DNA of 64,000 bases from Sulfurimonas sp. CG01_land_8_20_14_3_00_36_23 (GCA_002781365.1 PETN01000016.1:62001-126000); one strand, 5' to 3'; positions 1 through 8,695 are shown, counted from the stretch's first letter. The notes: a model not told the origin generated them from the sequence alone. Made by a program: numbers and translations.

Positions 1-384
1 AAAAAGAGCGCAAAGGTATTGGTTCAGAGTTTTAATGAAGAGTTTTTTAGTACATATATGGACAACTACGAAGCCTTTTTAGAAGAGGAAAAAACCTATA
101 GAGAAGATTTGTACCCGCCTTACAAAAAACTTTGCAGAGTTCTCTTTAGCGATAAAAATGGACTTAAAGCAAAAGAGCAGATGCTAAAAATGCAAGAGGC
201 TCTGAAAAGTTTTTCGCATGTGGAAATTGTTGGTTATGGAAAGTGCGGGATAGAGAGAGTTGCAAACAAATACAGATTTGAGATTTTACTTCGTAGTGAT
301 AAAAGTACAGACATCATCAAAGCAGTTTCCACATGCCGCGTCGATTTGGCTGAGGTTGATATGGACCCTATCGAGTTTGGGTAA
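1..384 (+). CDS. priA: PriA primosomal helicase, C-terminal end (partial)
   Basis: The reading frame is open from the first base and ends at the stop at 382-384, so this is the last ~127 residues of a longer protein cut by the window edge. The residues read KKSAKVLVQSFN near the start and later LYPPYKKLCRVLFSDKN, which match the end of the PriA helicase and C-terminal domains. PriA restarts collapsed replication forks by loading the replicative helicase. Two copies of the window-wide TTTCCACATGCCA-type repeat, in opposite orientation, lie inside this short piece (214-226 and 326-338). Its stop codon abuts the stop of the convergent Nudix gene with no spacer. Confidence 0.85.
   Translation, partial: KKSAKVLVQSFNEEFFSTYMDNYEAFLEEEKTYREDLYPPYKKLCRVLFSDKNGLKAKEQMLKMQEALKSFSHVEIVGYGKCGIERVANKYRFEILLRSDKSTDIIKAVSTCRVDLAEVDMDPIEFG
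214..226 (-). repeat. Dispersed 13-bp repeat, variant
   Basis: On the minus strand this reads TTTCCACATGCGA, 11 of 13 matches to the consensus TTTCCACATGCCA. It lies inside priA and is read there as S-H-V-E. Confidence 0.6.
326..338 (+). repeat. Dispersed 13-bp repeat, 12/13
   Basis: TTTCCACATGCCG, one mismatch at the last base. It lies inside priA, 100 bases from an opposite-facing copy. Confidence 0.8.
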
Positions 385-951
385 TTAAACAGCTCTTATG
401 TTGTCAAAAAACCAGTAAAACGCCATAATCAAGCCTGGTGTTTTATGCTGAGTCTCATCAAACATAAACTTTTTTGCCTCCGCAAAAGGGAGATAAATGA
501 CTTCTATATCCTCCTCTTCAAGACCACCACCATTATTTACTTGCATTGCATCGGAGACTTCTGCATAATAGAGGGTTTGAAGTGCGCCAGAAATACCAAC
601 ATTAGTGTAGTATGAGGTCACTCTTTGTATATTTTCTACAGGAACATCATAGCCGCACTCTTCTAAAATCTCCTCTTTTGCTATCTGCACATTTTTGGCA
701 TCTTTATCGACTAATCCCGCGCAGAGTTCATAGGTGTAGCCATTTACTTTGTTGGAGTTTAAAACAGTGATTCTTAGCTGCTTAACAAGAATAAAAGACT
801 CTTTTTGGACATGCCAAAGAAGGATGCTCACACTATCATGACTTAGAACCGCTTCCCATGTTTTTTTGATATTTTTGAGGGTGTAGTTAATCTGAATTGG
901 CTTCGCATATATTGGGTTTTCAAGTGCTTGAATTGAGTCTATTTTAACCAT
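385..951 (-). CDS. Nudix hydrolase, NUDT14-like nucleoside-diphosphate-sugar pyrophosphatase
   Basis: 188 residues. The central block YELCAGLVDKD, followed by EEILEECGY, is a Nudix box in the form found in NUDT14-type UDP/ADP-sugar pyrophosphatases. The flanking segments HDSVSILLW, VKQLR, and TNVGISGALQTLYYAEV with GGGLEEEDIEV also match that subfamily. The canonical Arg of the Nudix box is replaced here (EEILEE rather than REUxEE). Such enzymes hydrolyse nucleotide sugars to sugar phosphate and NMP. The gene starts inside the last 8 bases of the upstream M23 peptidase gene, so the two are probably translationally coupled. Substrate is inferred from family resemblance only. Confidence 0.8.
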   Translation of the reverse strand: MVKIDSIQALENPIYAKPIQINYTLKNIKKTWEAVLSHDSVSILLWHVQKESFILVKQLRITVLNSNKVNGYTYELCAGLVDKDAKNVQIAKEEILEECGYDVPVENIQRVTSYYTNVGISGALQTLYYAEVSDAMQVNNGGGLEEEDIEVIYLPFAEAKKFMFDETQHKTPGLIMAFYWFFDNIRAV

Positions 952-2173
952 CTTTTTTTACCTCATGAGTAGCTCTTTCATTGTAAAAATAACAAACTTT
1001 ATAGATACTTTGCTGTTTAAGAAATTGTGTCTGATTTTCTATATGCAAGGCTATACTTTGGTTGTAGTTGTCTCGAAGCATCATAAAGGCCTCTCGTTCT
1101 TTGCCTTTTAACTTTTTGGTTGTGACTTGAACGACTCGGAGTGGATTGATGGCTTGCATGTTTTTATATAAGCCAAAGTGCAAATGTGGTCCAGTTGAGA
1201 GACCGGTGCTTCCTACATAACCGATGGTTTGACCTTTTTTAACATATTTGCCCTTTTGTATGCCTCTGCGAAAAGATTTTTGATGTGCATAGAGAGTGAG
1301 ATACCCATCGGCGTGGCGTATCTTTATAAGATTGCCGTATCCATGAGATCTTCCTGCAAAAACTACAGTTCCGCTTCCCGCAGCCACTATAGGTGTTCCT
1401 CTTCTTGCAGCATAGTCAACCCCTGCATGGGCTCTATATTTTTTCAAAACTGGATGAAATCTACGTTTTGAAAAATAGGAAGATATCCTCGCATTTTTTA
1501 CGGGTTGTGCAAGTAAAAAACCTTCAACTTCATTACCGTTTTCATCATAATATCTATCATCATCGTTGAGGTAAATGTAGTGTTGTTTATGTTTCATCTC
1601 TATCATAGCAACTTTTAACGTAGGCATAGAAAAAGGGATGCCTAAGCGATATTTTTGATCATAAATAATTGCCAAAGTATCTCCCACTCTCAAATCTCGT
1701 TTAAAATTAAGGGAGTGTTTAAAGCTTGCAACAAAGATTTGTGCCAATTTGTTAGAGCCAGTTGCTCTGATGATGTCCAAGTAAGGTGAGTGCGATATTT
1801 TAATCGTTAGAGCTTCTGTTTTTGTGCTGCTGATGATAGGTATAGCTTCAAAAGCGTAGGAGTTGTTCTGCTTATAGATATGAATCTGAAGCTCATCATT
1901 CATAGGGATGAGAACCTGTTCTATAGCACCATTAGCATCTTTGAGTATTTGGTAGTTTATACCTGCTCGTATCTCTTCTGTCTGCTTTTGATCATCTTTA
2001 TCAAGGTTGTAGTAGAGCTCTCTTATGGGCAGTTTGTTTTTCTCTAAAAAAACGAGATAACTTTCGCCATCAACCCAGCGATTATCACTGACTTCGGAGC
2101 CTAAAAGAAAAGTAGAAAATAAAAAAAGTATGAAAAATCGTATCAATATCAAAGCCCTAAAATAAATAATCAA
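944..2173 (-). CDS. M23 (LytM) peptidoglycan peptidase, Csd3/Pgp3-like
   Basis: 409 residues with an N-terminal hydrophobic signal segment (about residues 5-24). The C-terminal LytM domain keeps the zinc motifs: HAGVDYAARRGTP (HxxxD) and HLHFGLY (HxH). The N-terminal part (KLPIRELYYNL, then GINYQILKDANG) matches the layout of the ~400-residue Csd3/Pgp3 peptidases of Helicobacter and Campylobacter, which trim peptidoglycan cross-links and stem peptides and set helical or curved cell shape. It probably acts in the periplasm. It is followed by the Nudix gene with an 8-base overlap and is divergent from the PgbA_N-domain gene. The exact cleavage specificity cannot be read from sequence. Confidence 0.85.
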   Translation of the reverse strand: MIIYFRALILIRFFILFLFSTFLLGSEVSDNRWVDGESYLVFLEKNKLPIRELYYNLDKDDQKQTEEIRAGINYQILKDANGAIEQVLIPMNDELQIHIYKQNNSYAFEAIPIISSTKTEALTIKISHSPYLDIIRATGSNKLAQIFVASFKHSLNFKRDLRVGDTLAIIYDQKYRLGIPFSMPTLKVAMIEMKHKQHYIYLNDDDRYYDENGNEVEGFLLAQPVKNARISSYFSKRRFHPVLKKYRAHAGVDYAARRGTPIVAAGSGTVVFAGRSHGYGNLIKIRHADGYLTLYAHQKSFRRGIQKGKYVKKGQTIGYVGSTGLSTGPHLHFGLYKNMQAINPLRVVQVTTKKLKGKEREAFMMLRDNYNQSIALHIENQTQFLKQQSIYKVCYFYNERATHEVKKDG

Positions 2174-2214
2174 AAAACTCTAACAAAATTTGGCTTAGTC
2201 TGAGGTTTGTTTGC

Positions 2215-2220
2215 TATAAT
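2215..2220 (+). promoter_or_regulatory. -10 element for the PgbA_N-domain gene
   Basis: The stretch TTGCTATAAT at 2211-2220 contains a perfect TATAAT. Transcription would start near 2227 and give a ~25-base leader before the ATG at 2252. The same 10-mer precedes alr at 16151-16160. No clear -35 box is visible, which is common for sigma-70 promoters in this phylum. Confidence 0.6.
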
Positions 2221-2251
2221 CGCTTTATAAAATAAAGAAAAGAGTAGATAT

Positions 2252-3046
2252 ATGAAATATATTTTGTTAATGTTTATGCTTATTTTGGAGCTTTGTGCCT
2301 CTGTTGTTCAATCCCCTATCGTAAGTGTAGAAGGTACTACCGCGACAATAAAAATAGAAAAAATAGATGTTGGTATGAGCGGTTTTGTAGTACATCATTT
2401 GCCTGAGGGACATACGAGCATTTTAAAAAATGTAGTTGTAAAAAGTTTTGATAGTGAAAGTAAAATGGCTACCTTAGAGATGAGTGACTATACTGGACTT
2501 TTTAACAATGCTTTACCAACAGGACGTTGGCATGTGGAAATTGGAGACACTGTTATCCTCGCTTTTGCTTATGACAGAGGATTGCTTATTGCTCCAAATG
2601 AAGAGATTTACCATAGAATCACAATCTCTGCGAAAACACTTCAGTGGATACACCCAGATATTTTTGCAACCATTCTCTCGTTCAACGGGCACAGAACACC
2701 GATGAAAAATGATTTTGAACAACTCAGTAACTCCGTCTCAGTAGGACTCCTCTTTTTCTATTTGGATAAAAAACTTTATATGGTGGATTCGAAAAGTTTT
2801 GCGATTTTAACGATTACAGATGCAGATTTAGCGCAAGAGTCCAAGCAACTCCCTTTTTACAGAAGAGTACCTGAGTTAGATGTTATATGGCTTGGAGAGG
2901 GAAGTTCTGAGATTGAAGATTATGAACCTTACTACTATGAACTGTTGTTCACTTACAACAGAGAAAACAAGCAACTGCTTGAAAACATAAAAGCCCAAGG
3001 CCCAAAGTATGAAGAGTTACTAAAGAAGTTAGAGAGTAAGGAGTAG
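2252..3046 (+). CDS. PgbA_N-domain (plasminogen-binding-type N-terminal domain) exported protein
   Basis: 264 residues with a signal peptide (MKYILLMFMLILELCAS). The body, including IEKIDVGMSGFVVHH, the later FDSESKMATLE and RITISAKTLQWIHPDIFA, matches the N-terminal domain of Helicobacter PgbA/PgbB-type proteins, which is conserved across Campylobacterota including free-living species. That distribution makes plasminogen binding an unlikely native role here; the true function is unknown. The next gene (glcD-like) starts 2 bases after the stop, so they probably share a transcript. A perfect copy of the dispersed repeat (2528-2540) encodes W-H-V-E in the middle of the domain. Confidence 0.75.
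   Translation: MKYILLMFMLILELCASVVQSPIVSVEGTTATIKIEKIDVGMSGFVVHHLPEGHTSILKNVVVKSFDSESKMATLEMSDYTGLFNNALPTGRWHVEIGDTVILAFAYDRGLLIAPNEEIYHRITISAKTLQWIHPDIFATILSFNGHRTPMKNDFEQLSNSVSVGLLFFYLDKKLYMVDSKSFAILTITDADLAQESKQLPFYRRVPELDVIWLGEGSSEIEDYEPYYYELLFTYNRENKQLLENIKAQGPKYEELLKKLESKE
2528..2540 (-). repeat. Dispersed 13-bp repeat, exact
   Basis: Exact TTTCCACATGCCA on the minus strand, inside the PgbA_N-domain gene. Confidence 0.9.
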
Positions 3047-3048
3047 AG

Positions 3049-4434
3049 ATGATTGATTTAAAGCATATTAAAGAGTTTGAATCTATCGTAGGTTCAGAGA
3101 ATATTTATAGTGACAAAGCACATTTGATTGCATATTCTTATGATGCAACGCGTGAACATTTTGAACCCGACGCAGTTATTTTTCCAAGAGACGAAGCAGA
3201 TATAAGTCAGATTTTAAAGTATTGTAACGAACATAGAATTATTATAGTTCCAAGAGGTGCAGGGAGCGGTTTTACAGGCGGTGCACTTCCAAGTTCTGGC
3301 GGAATTGTTCTTGCCATGGAAAAACATATGAACAAAATTTTAGAAATTGATATGAAAAACATGGTGGCAGTGGTGCAACCTGGTGTTATCAATATGGATT
3401 TACAACGTGCAGTAGAAGAGGTTGGTCTCTTTTATCCGCCAGACCCTGCGAGTCAAGAGTACTCGACTATTGGCGGAAATGTGAGTGAAAATGCTGGCGG
3501 TATGCGTGCTGCAAAGTATGGAATCACAAAAGATTATGTTATGGCTACACGCGCAGTTTTGCCAAATGGGGACATTATCAAAGCTGGAAAAAGAACGATT
3601 AAAGATGTGGCAGGGTACAACATAAGTGGTATTCTTATCGCTTCTGAGGGGACTTTGGCAGTTCTGAGTGAAATCACGCTCAAACTCATTCCAAAACCTA
3701 AAATGACAAAAACTGCTATGGGGATTTTTACCAGTGTGCATGAAGCGATGGAAGCGGTTTACAAGACAATGGCAAGCGGTATCACACCAGTCGCTATGGA
3801 GTTTTTAGACAACTTGACGATTCGTGCTGTGGAGCAGACTTTTCATAAAGGTCTCCCTGTAGATGCAGGTGCTCTGCTTGTAACAGATGTAGATGGAAAC
3901 TTAGAAGAGGACTTAAACTTTCAACTTGCGCAAATAGAGAAAGTTTTCCGTGAAAATGGGTGTACAGAGTTTAAGATTGCAAAAGATGATGCCGAGGCAA
4001 AAAATCTCTGGTTCGCTCGTCGTAATGCCTCTCCAAGTCTAAGTGTTTATGGAAGTAAAAAGCTCAACGAAGATGTTACAGTTCCTCGTTCTGCCTTGCC
4101 TGAACTGCTTGAGAGATTTGATGCGATTGCCAAAAAGTACAATGTAAATATTCCATGTTTTGGTCATACAGGCGATGGAAATGTACATACAAATGTCATG
4201 GTAGATGGCAAAGACCCAGAACAGGTTAAAATTGCTTATCAAGCTATAGAAGAAGTTTTTCAAGCAACGATAGACTTAGGTGGCACACTCTCAGGTGAAC
4301 ATGGCATAGGACTTGCAAAAGCACCTTATATGCACATGGCTTTTACAGAGGAAGAGATGAACCTCTTTAAGTCTATAAAAATGGCATTCGACCCTAATAA
4401 TATTTTAAATCCTGCGAAGATGGGACTTAATTAA
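3049..4434 (+). CDS. FAD-linked oxidase, GlcD/D-lactate dehydrogenase type
   Basis: 461 residues, the usual length for GlcD and D-2-hydroxyacid dehydrogenases. The FAD-binding type-4 (PCMH) domain is seen as VPRGAGSGFTGGALPS (about residues 67-82) and YSTIGGNVSENAGG (about 139-152). The C-terminal domain carries CFGHTGDGNVH and GTLSGEHGIGLAK, the His-rich substrate and metal motif, and ends with FDPNNILNPAKM. It oxidises a 2-hydroxyacid such as glycolate or D-lactate to the 2-oxoacid, passing electrons to a quinone or partner subunit. No glcE/glcF partner is adjacent, so a stand-alone D-lactate dehydrogenase role is equally possible. Confidence 0.85.
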   Translation: MIDLKHIKEFESIVGSENIYSDKAHLIAYSYDATREHFEPDAVIFPRDEADISQILKYCNEHRIIIVPRGAGSGFTGGALPSSGGIVLAMEKHMNKILEIDMKNMVAVVQPGVINMDLQRAVEEVGLFYPPDPASQEYSTIGGNVSENAGGMRAAKYGITKDYVMATRAVLPNGDIIKAGKRTIKDVAGYNISGILIASEGTLAVLSEITLKLIPKPKMTKTAMGIFTSVHEAMEAVYKTMASGITPVAMEFLDNLTIRAVEQTFHKGLPVDAGALLVTDVDGNLEEDLNFQLAQIEKVFRENGCTEFKIAKDDAEAKNLWFARRNASPSLSVYGSKKLNEDVTVPRSALPELLERFDAIAKKYNVNIPCFGHTGDGNVHTNVMVDGKDPEQVKIAYQAIEEVFQATIDLGGTLSGEHGIGLAKAPYMHMAFTEEEMNLFKSIKMAFDPNNILNPAKMGLN

Positions 4435-4447
4435 TCAATCTAAAAGT

Positions 4448-5293
4448 GTGACCAACATGCAAACAAAGATAGAAAAAATCCATCATCTTTACAGACATCT
4501 AAAGTTCTTTATCAAAACTTTTTTTGATAAAGAGTTAACCCTCTTTGCCGCGAGTCTTAGTTTTTATACTATCTTTACGATTATCCCGCTTCTTTTAATT
4601 ATGCTCACACTTTTAACCTCTTTGCCTAGTTTTGCTGAGCATTATGAGAGTATAAAAATCTTTATCTTCTCCAACCTAATGCCAGTCAATTCAGAGTCTA
4701 TTATGGGGCATATTGATGGCTTTTTAGCCAACTCTGCGAAGATGGGAGTGATAGGATTGGCTATGATTTTAGTCGCTTCGCTTCTCTTTTTTCAAAACTT
4801 TGAGTACATCGCAAATAAAATTTTCCATGCCAAAAAAAGAACACTATGGGAGTCTGTAACAACTTACTGGACGATGCTGACACTCACTCCCATCGCACTT
4901 GGAATTTCCTTTTACATCACAGGGTATGTAGCCAATCTCGTTGCATCCAATGAGTACACATCAGGCTTAAATATACTTCCATATATCCCTTATATCATTA
5001 TCTGGGGACTCTTTTTTCTCATCTTTCAAATAGCTGCAAATACTAAAATAAATCCTAAAGCCTCTTTGATAAGTTCATTTATAATCTCGATAATCTTTAG
5101 CATCTCAAAAAATGCCTTTATCTACTATGTCTTTTTTAACAAATCTTACACAACCATGTATGGCTCTTTTGCCATCGTTATGTTTCTCTTCTTATGGATT
5201 TATGTTTCTTGGATTATTTTTATTTATGGTCTGAAACTATGTTATTTGATAAACCGCATATATGAAAAGAGAGAGGCTGTAGAGAAGAAGTAA
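4448..5293 (+). CDS. YihY/BrkB-family inner-membrane protein
   Basis: 281 residues with about six hydrophobic segments. The opening FDKELTLFAASLSFYTIFTIIPLLLIML is the family signature (hydrophobic helix with AxSLSFYtl..ipPl), and the end MYGSFAIVMFLFLWIYVSWIIFIYGLKL matches the C-terminal helix pair. The family was once mis-annotated as ribonuclease BN; its transport or envelope role is not settled. The GTG at 4448 gives MTNMQ; the ATG at 4457 is an alternative start. The 3' end overlaps the convergent comEC gene by 57 bases. Confidence 0.8.
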   Translation: MTNMQTKIEKIHHLYRHLKFFIKTFFDKELTLFAASLSFYTIFTIIPLLLIMLTLLTSLPSFAEHYESIKIFIFSNLMPVNSESIMGHIDGFLANSAKMGVIGLAMILVASLLFFQNFEYIANKIFHAKKRTLWESVTTYWTMLTLTPIALGISFYITGYVANLVASNEYTSGLNILPYIPYIIIWGLFFLIFQIAANTKINPKASLISSFIISIIFSISKNAFIYYVFFNKSYTTMYGSFAIVMFLFLWIYVSWIIFIYGLKLCYLINRIYEKREAVEKK

Positions 5294-6514
5294 GTAGATA
5301 AAACTTTTTTTCCACATGCCAAGAAAAGAGAGCAAAATGTGCACAAAGAGCCATTTGATTTCAAATACTACACTCCTCTGAATCTCGCCTAAAGCTATAA
5401 AACTCTCTAAAATCCCATCCAATAAATCAGCAAAACCAATTAAGTGAAAAAAGAGGCTCAGCGGATAGAAGAGAGTAAAGAGGGTTGTCCATAAAATTGA
5501 GAGTGGGTGGTAGATGCTAAAACTTCCAAAGAGCGCCAGAGAAAAGGGAAGCATTAAGAGATAAAGCCAAAAGGGCAAAAGGATAAATTGCCAATATTTA
5601 TGCAGATGTTTGAAGTGAATCAAAAACAAAAAGATATAAAATACCCCACTCATAGAGAGCCAAAACCCAAGAGAAAAAAGAAGTCTTGGAAAAAAGCTTA
5701 AAAGTAATATGAGGGTTAAAGAGAGTGTCAGCATTGAGACAATTTTTATTCCTCTATCATACAAAATAAAGCCAATGAAAAGCATGGCAAAGGCACGAAG
5801 AAGTGAAGCGGGAGAGTCCAAAAAAAGCAGATAACAAAGCAGGAAAAAAGCTACAATACTAAATAAATCTGCCTTGGAGTTTCTGTAGGGAAAATAGCGC
5901 TGTTGCAAGAGTTTATAAGGATACTTAAGTAAAAAGAAAAGGAGGGCGCTGAGAACTCCTAAGTGAAAACCGCTGAGAGCTAAAAGGTGAGAAACTCCTA
6001 AAGCAGAGAAGACTCCTTGCAACTCATATCTAAGCGGAGTGGCAAGGTAAAGAGCCTGATAAATATTTGCTATATATTCGTTCTCATGGCTTTGTGAGAG
6101 GGAGGCGGAGAGCTTCTGTTTTAGGCTTTGCTCTTGATGAATCCTTATCTCTTTTGTATAGGCGAAAAAAGTTGTGAAGTAGTCGTAAAAGTTTATAGTA
6201 TCTGTCCAAATCTCTATTTCTACTTCTTGCTCTTTGGCATGTGGAAAGTTTTTGTTGAGCGTGGTATAAAAAGAGAAGCCTTGATCGCTTTTGAGCTTTA
6301 AAACCTGATATGTTTTACGTTTGCCGCTCTCTACCTCTTTTGTTTTTGTGTACTGTTTCAGAACTGTTGCAGTTACTAAAGCAGAGTCAAATTGTGTAAG
6401 TTTTTTGTAGTTTTGGTACTCAAGGAGAAGTGAGTAGGTGAGAATGATTCCACATGCCAAAAGGAAAAGAAAAAAGTCTCTCTTTGAGGTAAAGAGAGAG
6501 ACTCTTTCTAACAT
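5237..6514 (-). CDS. comEC: ComEC/Rec2-family DNA uptake channel (short form)
   Basis: 425 residues. A short N-terminal extracytoplasmic domain (about 30-125) after the first membrane helix resembles the OB-fold-like region of ComEC. It is followed by the family signature GVSHLLALSGFHLGVL (about residues 172-187) and the conserved DSPASLLRAFAML inside a run of hydrophobic helices. ComEC forms the inner-membrane channel through which single-stranded DNA enters during natural transformation. Unlike the long Bacillus protein, no C-terminal metallo-beta-lactamase domain is present. The gene starts 6 bases after dnaB and lacks a clear ribosome site, suggesting coupling. Three copies of the dispersed repeat lie in this gene (5309, 6235, 6447), the densest cluster in the window. 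Confidence 0.88.
   Translation of the reverse strand: MLERVSLFTSKRDFFLFLLACGIILTYSLLLEYQNYKKLTQFDSALVTATVLKQYTKTKEVESGKRKTYQVLKLKSDQGFSFYTTLNKNFPHAKEQEVEIEIWTDTINFYDYFTTFFAYTKEIRIHQEQSLKQKLSASLSQSHENEYIANIYQALYLATPLRYELQGVFSALGVSHLLALSGFHLGVLSALLFFLLKYPYKLLQQRYFPYRNSKADLFSIVAFFLLCYLLFLDSPASLLRAFAMLFIGFILYDRGIKIVSMLTLSLTLILLLSFFPRLLFSLGFWLSMSGVFYIFLFLIHFKHLHKYWQFILLPFWLYLLMLPFSLALFGSFSIYHPLSILWTTLFTLFYPLSLFFHLIGFADLLDGILESFIALGEIQRSVVFEIKWLFVHILLSFLGMWKKSFIYLLLLYSLSLFIYAVYQIT
5309..5321 (+). repeat. Dispersed 13-bp repeat, exact
   Basis: Exact TTTCCACATGCCA near the 3' end of comEC, read there as G-M-W-K. It lies 15 bases past the convergent yihY stop. Confidence 0.9.
6235..6247 (-). repeat. 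Dispersed 13-bp repeat, exact
   Basis: Exact copy in comEC, read in the gene's own frame as F-P-H-A-K. Confidence 0.9.
6447..6459 (+). repeat. Dispersed 13-bp repeat, 12/13
   Basis: ATTCCACATGCCA in the first membrane helix of comEC, read as A-C-G-I. Confidence 0.8.
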
Positions 6515-6520
6515 CTTGTT

Positions 6521-7981
6521 TTAGAGGGTCGGCATTGAAAAAGAGGAGTCCCCCACATCAACCTGAGCTGAGCGGGTATCGACATTCTCATAGACGGTTT
6601 CAACACCTCTAGCAAAAGAGGGTGCATCCACAAAGCGTGTAAGTTTTTTCTGGAAGATAAGCTTTACATGTCCAGTCGGACCATTTCTCTGCTTGCCTAT
6701 AATGATTTCCGCATCCTCTTCCTCTTTTTCTACATAGGTCGAAGTGAACTCTTTTCCGTCTGCTTTTGCCGCTTTTTCACGCTCTTTTTCTTCTTTGTAG
6801 AGGTAAACATCATCACGGTAAACAAAGAGAATAATATCGGCATCCTGCTCAATAGAACCAGATTCACGAATATCACTGAGCATCGGTCGTTTATCATTTC
6901 TGGCTTCAAGTCCACGGTTGAGCTGAGAGAGCGCAACAATTGGCATGTTAAGCTCACGCGCGAGCATCTTAAGCCCACGTGACATCTCTGAGACTTGTAA
7001 GTGTCTATCTTGTGTTCCTACACCGCTCATGATTTGCAGGTAGTCGATGACAGCTATCTCTATCTCTGGGTGCTGATTTTTGAGCTTTCTGAGTTTGGAG
7101 CGGAGCTGGTTGATGTTGATACTCCCTTGGTCATCCACAAAGAGTTTGGCACTGTTCATCTTATCGATGGCACCATTTAAACTACTCCACTGATCATCAT
7201 TCATATCGCCGACTCTTAACTTTTGAAGCGGGATAGAAGTTTGGATAGAAAGGAGTCGAAGCATCAACTGTTCAGCAGGCATCTCAAGAGAAAAAAAGGC
7301 GACCCCTTTGCCCTGTACGATGAGTGAATTTACTGTGTTGAGAATAAAAGAAGTTTTCCCCATCGCAGGTCGTGCGGCAATAATAACCAAATCCCCTTTA
7401 CCAAAACCTGTTGTCATTTTGTTGAGTTCGTGGTAGCCTGTATCGACTCCGACAAGCACGCTATTTCCACGCGCTTTCATCTCTTTGATGTACTCCATCG
7501 TGTCGTAGGTCATCTTTGGAGAGTCTTTAAAGTCGCTCGTTTGATTGTCTTGCGTGATTTCATAGAGTTTTTTCTCAACGATATCTACGACTTCAGTACT
7601 TGAGAGTTGCTCTTCGAGTGTCACTCTTTTTATCTCGGTAGTCAGTGAAATAAGGTGTCTTTTTAAGGATTTGTCTTTTATCTCATTGACATAAGCTTTC
7701 GTGTTTGAGATAGGGTTTGCTGAGAGAATCTCCAACATCACCTGCTCATCAAATTTTTTTATTTTGATAAGCTCTTTTTTGATGAACTCCTCATCTATCG
7801 GCTCATCTCTTTGCAGAAGTGTAATCATAGATTGAAAAATATCTTGATGGGCAGGAAGATAAAAATCATCTTTTTTAAGTGTTGTACTCAGCTCATCAAA
7901 CTGCCCAGGTTCAAAGACAATAGAACTTAGTATGGAGCGTTCAAACGCTAGGTTGTAGAGGTTGTCGTTGTTGCTTTGCAT
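6521..7981 (-). CDS. dnaB: Replicative DNA helicase DnaB
   Basis: 486 residues, normal DnaB length. The N-terminal domain begins NLAFERSILSSIVFEP. The RecA-like C-terminal domain carries Walker A AARPAMGKTSF, Walker B IAVIDYLQIMSG, and the DnaB motifs LSQLNRGLEARNDKRP and SDIRESGSIEQDAD. It unwinds DNA at the replication fork. The ATG overlaps the stop of the upstream HEPT gene by one base (TAATG), so its translation is probably coupled to a toxin-antitoxin pair, which is unusual for an essential helicase. comEC follows after 6 bases. Confidence 0.97.
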   Translation of the reverse strand: MQSNNDNLYNLAFERSILSSIVFEPGQFDELSTTLKKDDFYLPAHQDIFQSMITLLQRDEPIDEEFIKKELIKIKKFDEQVMLEILSANPISNTKAYVNEIKDKSLKRHLISLTTEIKRVTLEEQLSSTEVVDIVEKKLYEITQDNQTSDFKDSPKMTYDTMEYIKEMKARGNSVLVGVDTGYHELNKMTTGFGKGDLVIIAARPAMGKTSFILNTVNSLIVQGKGVAFFSLEMPAEQLMLRLLSIQTSIPLQKLRVGDMNDDQWSSLNGAIDKMNSAKLFVDDQGSININQLRSKLRKLKNQHPEIEIAVIDYLQIMSGVGTQDRHLQVSEMSRGLKMLARELNMPIVALSQLNRGLEARNDKRPMLSDIRESGSIEQDADIILFVYRDDVYLYKEEKEREKAAKADGKEFTSTYVEKEEEDAEIIIGKQRNGPTGHVKLIFQKKLTRFVDAPSFARGVETVYENVDTRSAQVDVGDSSFSMPTL

Positions 7982-8430
7982 TATTGAACCTTATTTCGCA
8001 AATTTTTTAAAAATTCTGTTAGTTTTTTATTGAAACTGTTTTCTTGTATCGCTAAGTTAATAGCTTCCATTATAGATATATTTTGAACTTTAATTAACTC
8101 CATCAATTCATCATTTAATGTTTCTAATCTCTCTTTTATAACCATGAATACTTCGTCTTCATCTATTCCAAAATATCCATGAGAAATCATATTTCTAAAA
8201 TCAACTATTTTTCTGTACTTATTGTTACTTAATATATCTGAGTTTATTAAAACTTTTGTTGCTTCGCCAATGATTTCTAACTCTCTTATACTCGCATCCC
8301 ACTCTAGTTCACTCCACTTAAAAGTTTCTGCATCCGTGAATTTGCTTGTATATCTATGTAACTTATTGATGGCTATAAAAATATCAACTATGTAAAGTGT
8401 TATCTCTCTTTTAGACATAGATAATCTCAT
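7981..8430 (-). CDS. hepT: HepT-like (DUF86) toxin of an MNT/HEPT pair
   Basis: 149 residues from the ATG at 8430; a TTG at 8436 and an ATG at 8418 in the same frame are alternatives. The HEPN signature R-x4-H-x-Y is present as RNMISHGY (Arg79, His84, Tyr86). The alpha-helical body with WDASIRELEIIGEAT is typical of DUF86/HepT. HepT toxins are RNases or are held inactive when the MntA partner adds AMP to the HEPN tyrosine. The 5' end overlaps mntA, and the stop overlaps the dnaB start by one base. Confidence 0.85.
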   Translation of the reverse strand: MRLSMSKREITLYIVDIFIAINKLHRYTSKFTDAETFKWSELEWDASIRELEIIGEATKVLINSDILSNNKYRKIVDFRNMISHGYFGIDEDEVFMVIKERLETLNDELMELIKVQNISIMEAINLAIQENSFNKKLTEFLKNLRNKVQ

Positions 8431-8695
8431 TCTCAATATGCTTTTTTATAAGCAGTCGTAAGTTTTTCTCTTTTCCTAAATCAACACTTTTTTTAAAGGC
8501 ATCTTCTAAAAAGTATTTTAAATCAAAAAAATTATCAAAAGAGGGTGGCATTTCAACTAAAATATCTATATCACTCTTCTCCGTCTCAGCACCAGTAGCA
8601 TAACTTCCAAAAAGACCAATTTTAGTGACATTGTACTTACTATTTAAAAGTTGTTTGTTTGTTTTTAAAAAGTTTAATATGTACTCTTTTGTCAC
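8411..8695 (-). CDS. mntA: MntA-like minimal nucleotidyltransferase antitoxin
   Basis: 94 residues with a GTG start and a strong ribosome site (AAGGAG, 7 bases upstream). The nucleotidyltransferase motif GSx10DxD is intact: Gly30-Ser31, then Asp42-x-Asp44 in GSYATGAETEKSDID. MntA neutralises HepT by transferring AMP from ATP to a HEPN tyrosine. The gene leads the probable operon mntA-hepT-dnaB-comEC and has its own -10 box. The size and tight overlap with hepT are standard for the MNT/HEPT family. Confidence 0.87.
   Translation of the reverse strand: MTKEYILNFLKTNKQLLNSKYNVTKIGLFGSYATGAETEKSDIDILVEMPPSFDNFFDLKYFLEDAFKKSVDLGKEKNLRLLIKKHIENEIIYV

Noticed and set aside
6940-6952. TTGGCATGTTAAG in dnaB
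   Set aside because: Matches only half of the motif; ordinary codons for a conserved helicase segment.
6668-6982. 104-codon plus-strand frame opposite dnaB
   Set aside because: Entirely antisense to conserved helicase motifs; a mirror of dnaB codon usage.
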